This document shows, piece after piece, positions 5,604 to 6,116 of a DNA stretch of 6,116 bases (its first letter is position 1; the number at the start of each line of letters is the position of its first letter). The translations under genes and the position numbers were made by a program. A model generated the notes under the pieces. That model did not search any database and was not told the DNA's origin. It worked only from the letters and a program-made list of their open reading frames with translations. Origin of the DNA: Aquificota bacterium. Its GTDB lineage: Bacteria; Aquificota; Aquificia; Aquificales; Aquificaceae. The stretch lies in assembly GCA_024280065.1 (NCBI GenBank), contig JAJRQX010000141.1, positions 1-6,116 on the forward strand. Direction: 5' to 3'.

Positions 5604-6116
5604 GTATGGTTCTATCCTCATTATGGCTTCGTCTGGGTTTACCTGATCTCCCGGGTTTGCAAAGATCTTCTTGACTATACCCTGAACGGGAGCGTGGATC
5701 TCGTTCTCCATCTTCATAGCCTCAACTATGGCGACTGTCTGGCCCTGCTCAACAGGGTCTCCCTCCTTAACCAGTATCTTTGTCACCTTACCGGGCATGG
5801 GTGAGGTGACGTCACCCGGCTCGGTGGCTTTGGGTATACCTTCTTCCTGAGCCGGTGCCGTTGTTTGGGTAGCTCCCTGCCCTGAGGGTATAGCCTCCCT
5901 CTTGGGGAAAAGCTGAACCTCCTCAAGCCTTCCGTCAACCCTTATGTAATATTTCCTCGGTTTACCCGGCTCGGCCTCAACGGAAACACCCTCCAGCTTA
6001 ACCCTGAACCTGTCACCGTGGTATATGACCTCAAACTCAACGGGTGCTGCTCCTGGAACCTTGCCCGGTTCCGTCTCCGCGACCTCAGGTATCTCCTCTA
6101 TGGGCTCTGGGTGGAG
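5580..6116 (-). CDS. Biotin-bearing carboxyltransferase subunit (PycB/CfiA/OadA-type), C-terminal part, 5' end outside window
   Basis: The frame is open from the window edge to the stop at 5580-5582, giving the last 178 residues; the ATG at 5798 is internal (methionine of the conserved PMPGKV) and is not the start. First comes a Glu/Pro-rich stretch, then a domain with IYHGDRFRVKLEG and RKYYIRVDGRLEEVQL, as in the C-terminal conserved region of pyruvate carboxylase subunit B and oxaloacetate decarboxylase alpha. A flexible Pro/Ala/Thr/Gln-rich linker (about 5895-5802) leads to a biotinyl domain whose EAMKMEN carries the biotinylated lysine (codon 5714-5712). Such subunits transfer carboxyl groups from carboxybiotin to pyruvate or, in the reductive TCA cycle of Hydrogenobacter, to 2-oxoglutarate (CfiA). 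The catalytic carboxyltransferase domain is outside the window, so these cannot be told apart. No membrane segment is seen. It runs into tsaE with a one-base overlap. Confidence 0.88.
   Translation of the reverse strand, partial: LHPEPIEEIPEVAETEPGKVPGAAPVEFEVIYHGDRFRVKLEGVSVEAEPGKPRKYYIRVDGRLEEVQLFPKREAIPSGQGATQTTAPAQEEGIPKATEPGDVTSPMPGKVTKILVKEGDPVEQGQTVAIVEAMKMENEIHAPVQGIVKKIFANPGDQVNPDEAIMRIEPYKEDKSYQ

Noticed and set aside
5580..5798. A separate 72-residue biotin carrier protein starting at ATG 5798
   Set aside because: The frame stays open upstream to the window edge and encodes the family's conserved domain and linker; the ATG is the internal Met of the biotinyl domain.

Overview
The window is a compact bacterial chromosome segment of housekeeping and central-metabolism genes. 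The proteins are rich in Glu, Lys, Arg and Val. Arginine is written mostly as AGG/AGA and isoleucine often as ATA, and the coding strands are purine-rich. Genes abut or overlap by a few bases. Together with the gene set (DsrE-like protein, DinG-like helicase, Nfu, a monofunctional GHMP homoserine kinase, type III pantothenate kinase, and a separate biotin-bearing carboxyltransferase subunit), this points to a thermophile. An Aquificota (Aquifex/Hydrogenobacter-type) bacterium is my best guess, inferred from style and not proven. I see no rRNA, tRNA, CRISPR array, insertion sequence or phage gene.

Layout. Positions 1-2255 (+) hold the 3' part of a DsrE/TusD-like sulfur-relay gene, joined by a one-base stop/start overlap to an XPD/DinG-like iron-sulfur helicase. 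Positions 2475-2212 (-) hold a small Nfu-type Fe-S scaffold gene that meets the helicase tail to tail with a 44-base overlap. The 78-base gap at 2476-2553 is the only sizeable non-coding region and is a divergent promoter region. Positions 2554-5210 (+) hold a three-gene run: homoserine kinase (thrB), type III pantothenate kinase (coaX, 4-base ATGA overlap) and a DnaJ-family co-chaperone (15 bases further on). Positions 6116-5185 (-) hold the C-terminal part of a pyruvate/2-oxoglutarate carboxylase-type biotin subunit followed, with a one-base overlap, by tsaE. The tsaE 3' end overlaps dnaJ by 26 bases.

Functionally the genes cover Fe-S maturation and an Fe-S helicase, threonine and CoA biosynthesis, protein folding, tRNA t6A modification and biotin-dependent carboxylation. 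They look like a densely packed mixed neighbourhood, not one dedicated system. I found no convincing sign of an undescribed system. The points most worth checking are a CoaX lacking a conserved active-site Asp, a DnaJ whose Gly/Phe-rich region is replaced by a charged helical linker, a possible leaderless start for thrB, and the two convergent gene overlaps that leave no room for ordinary terminators.
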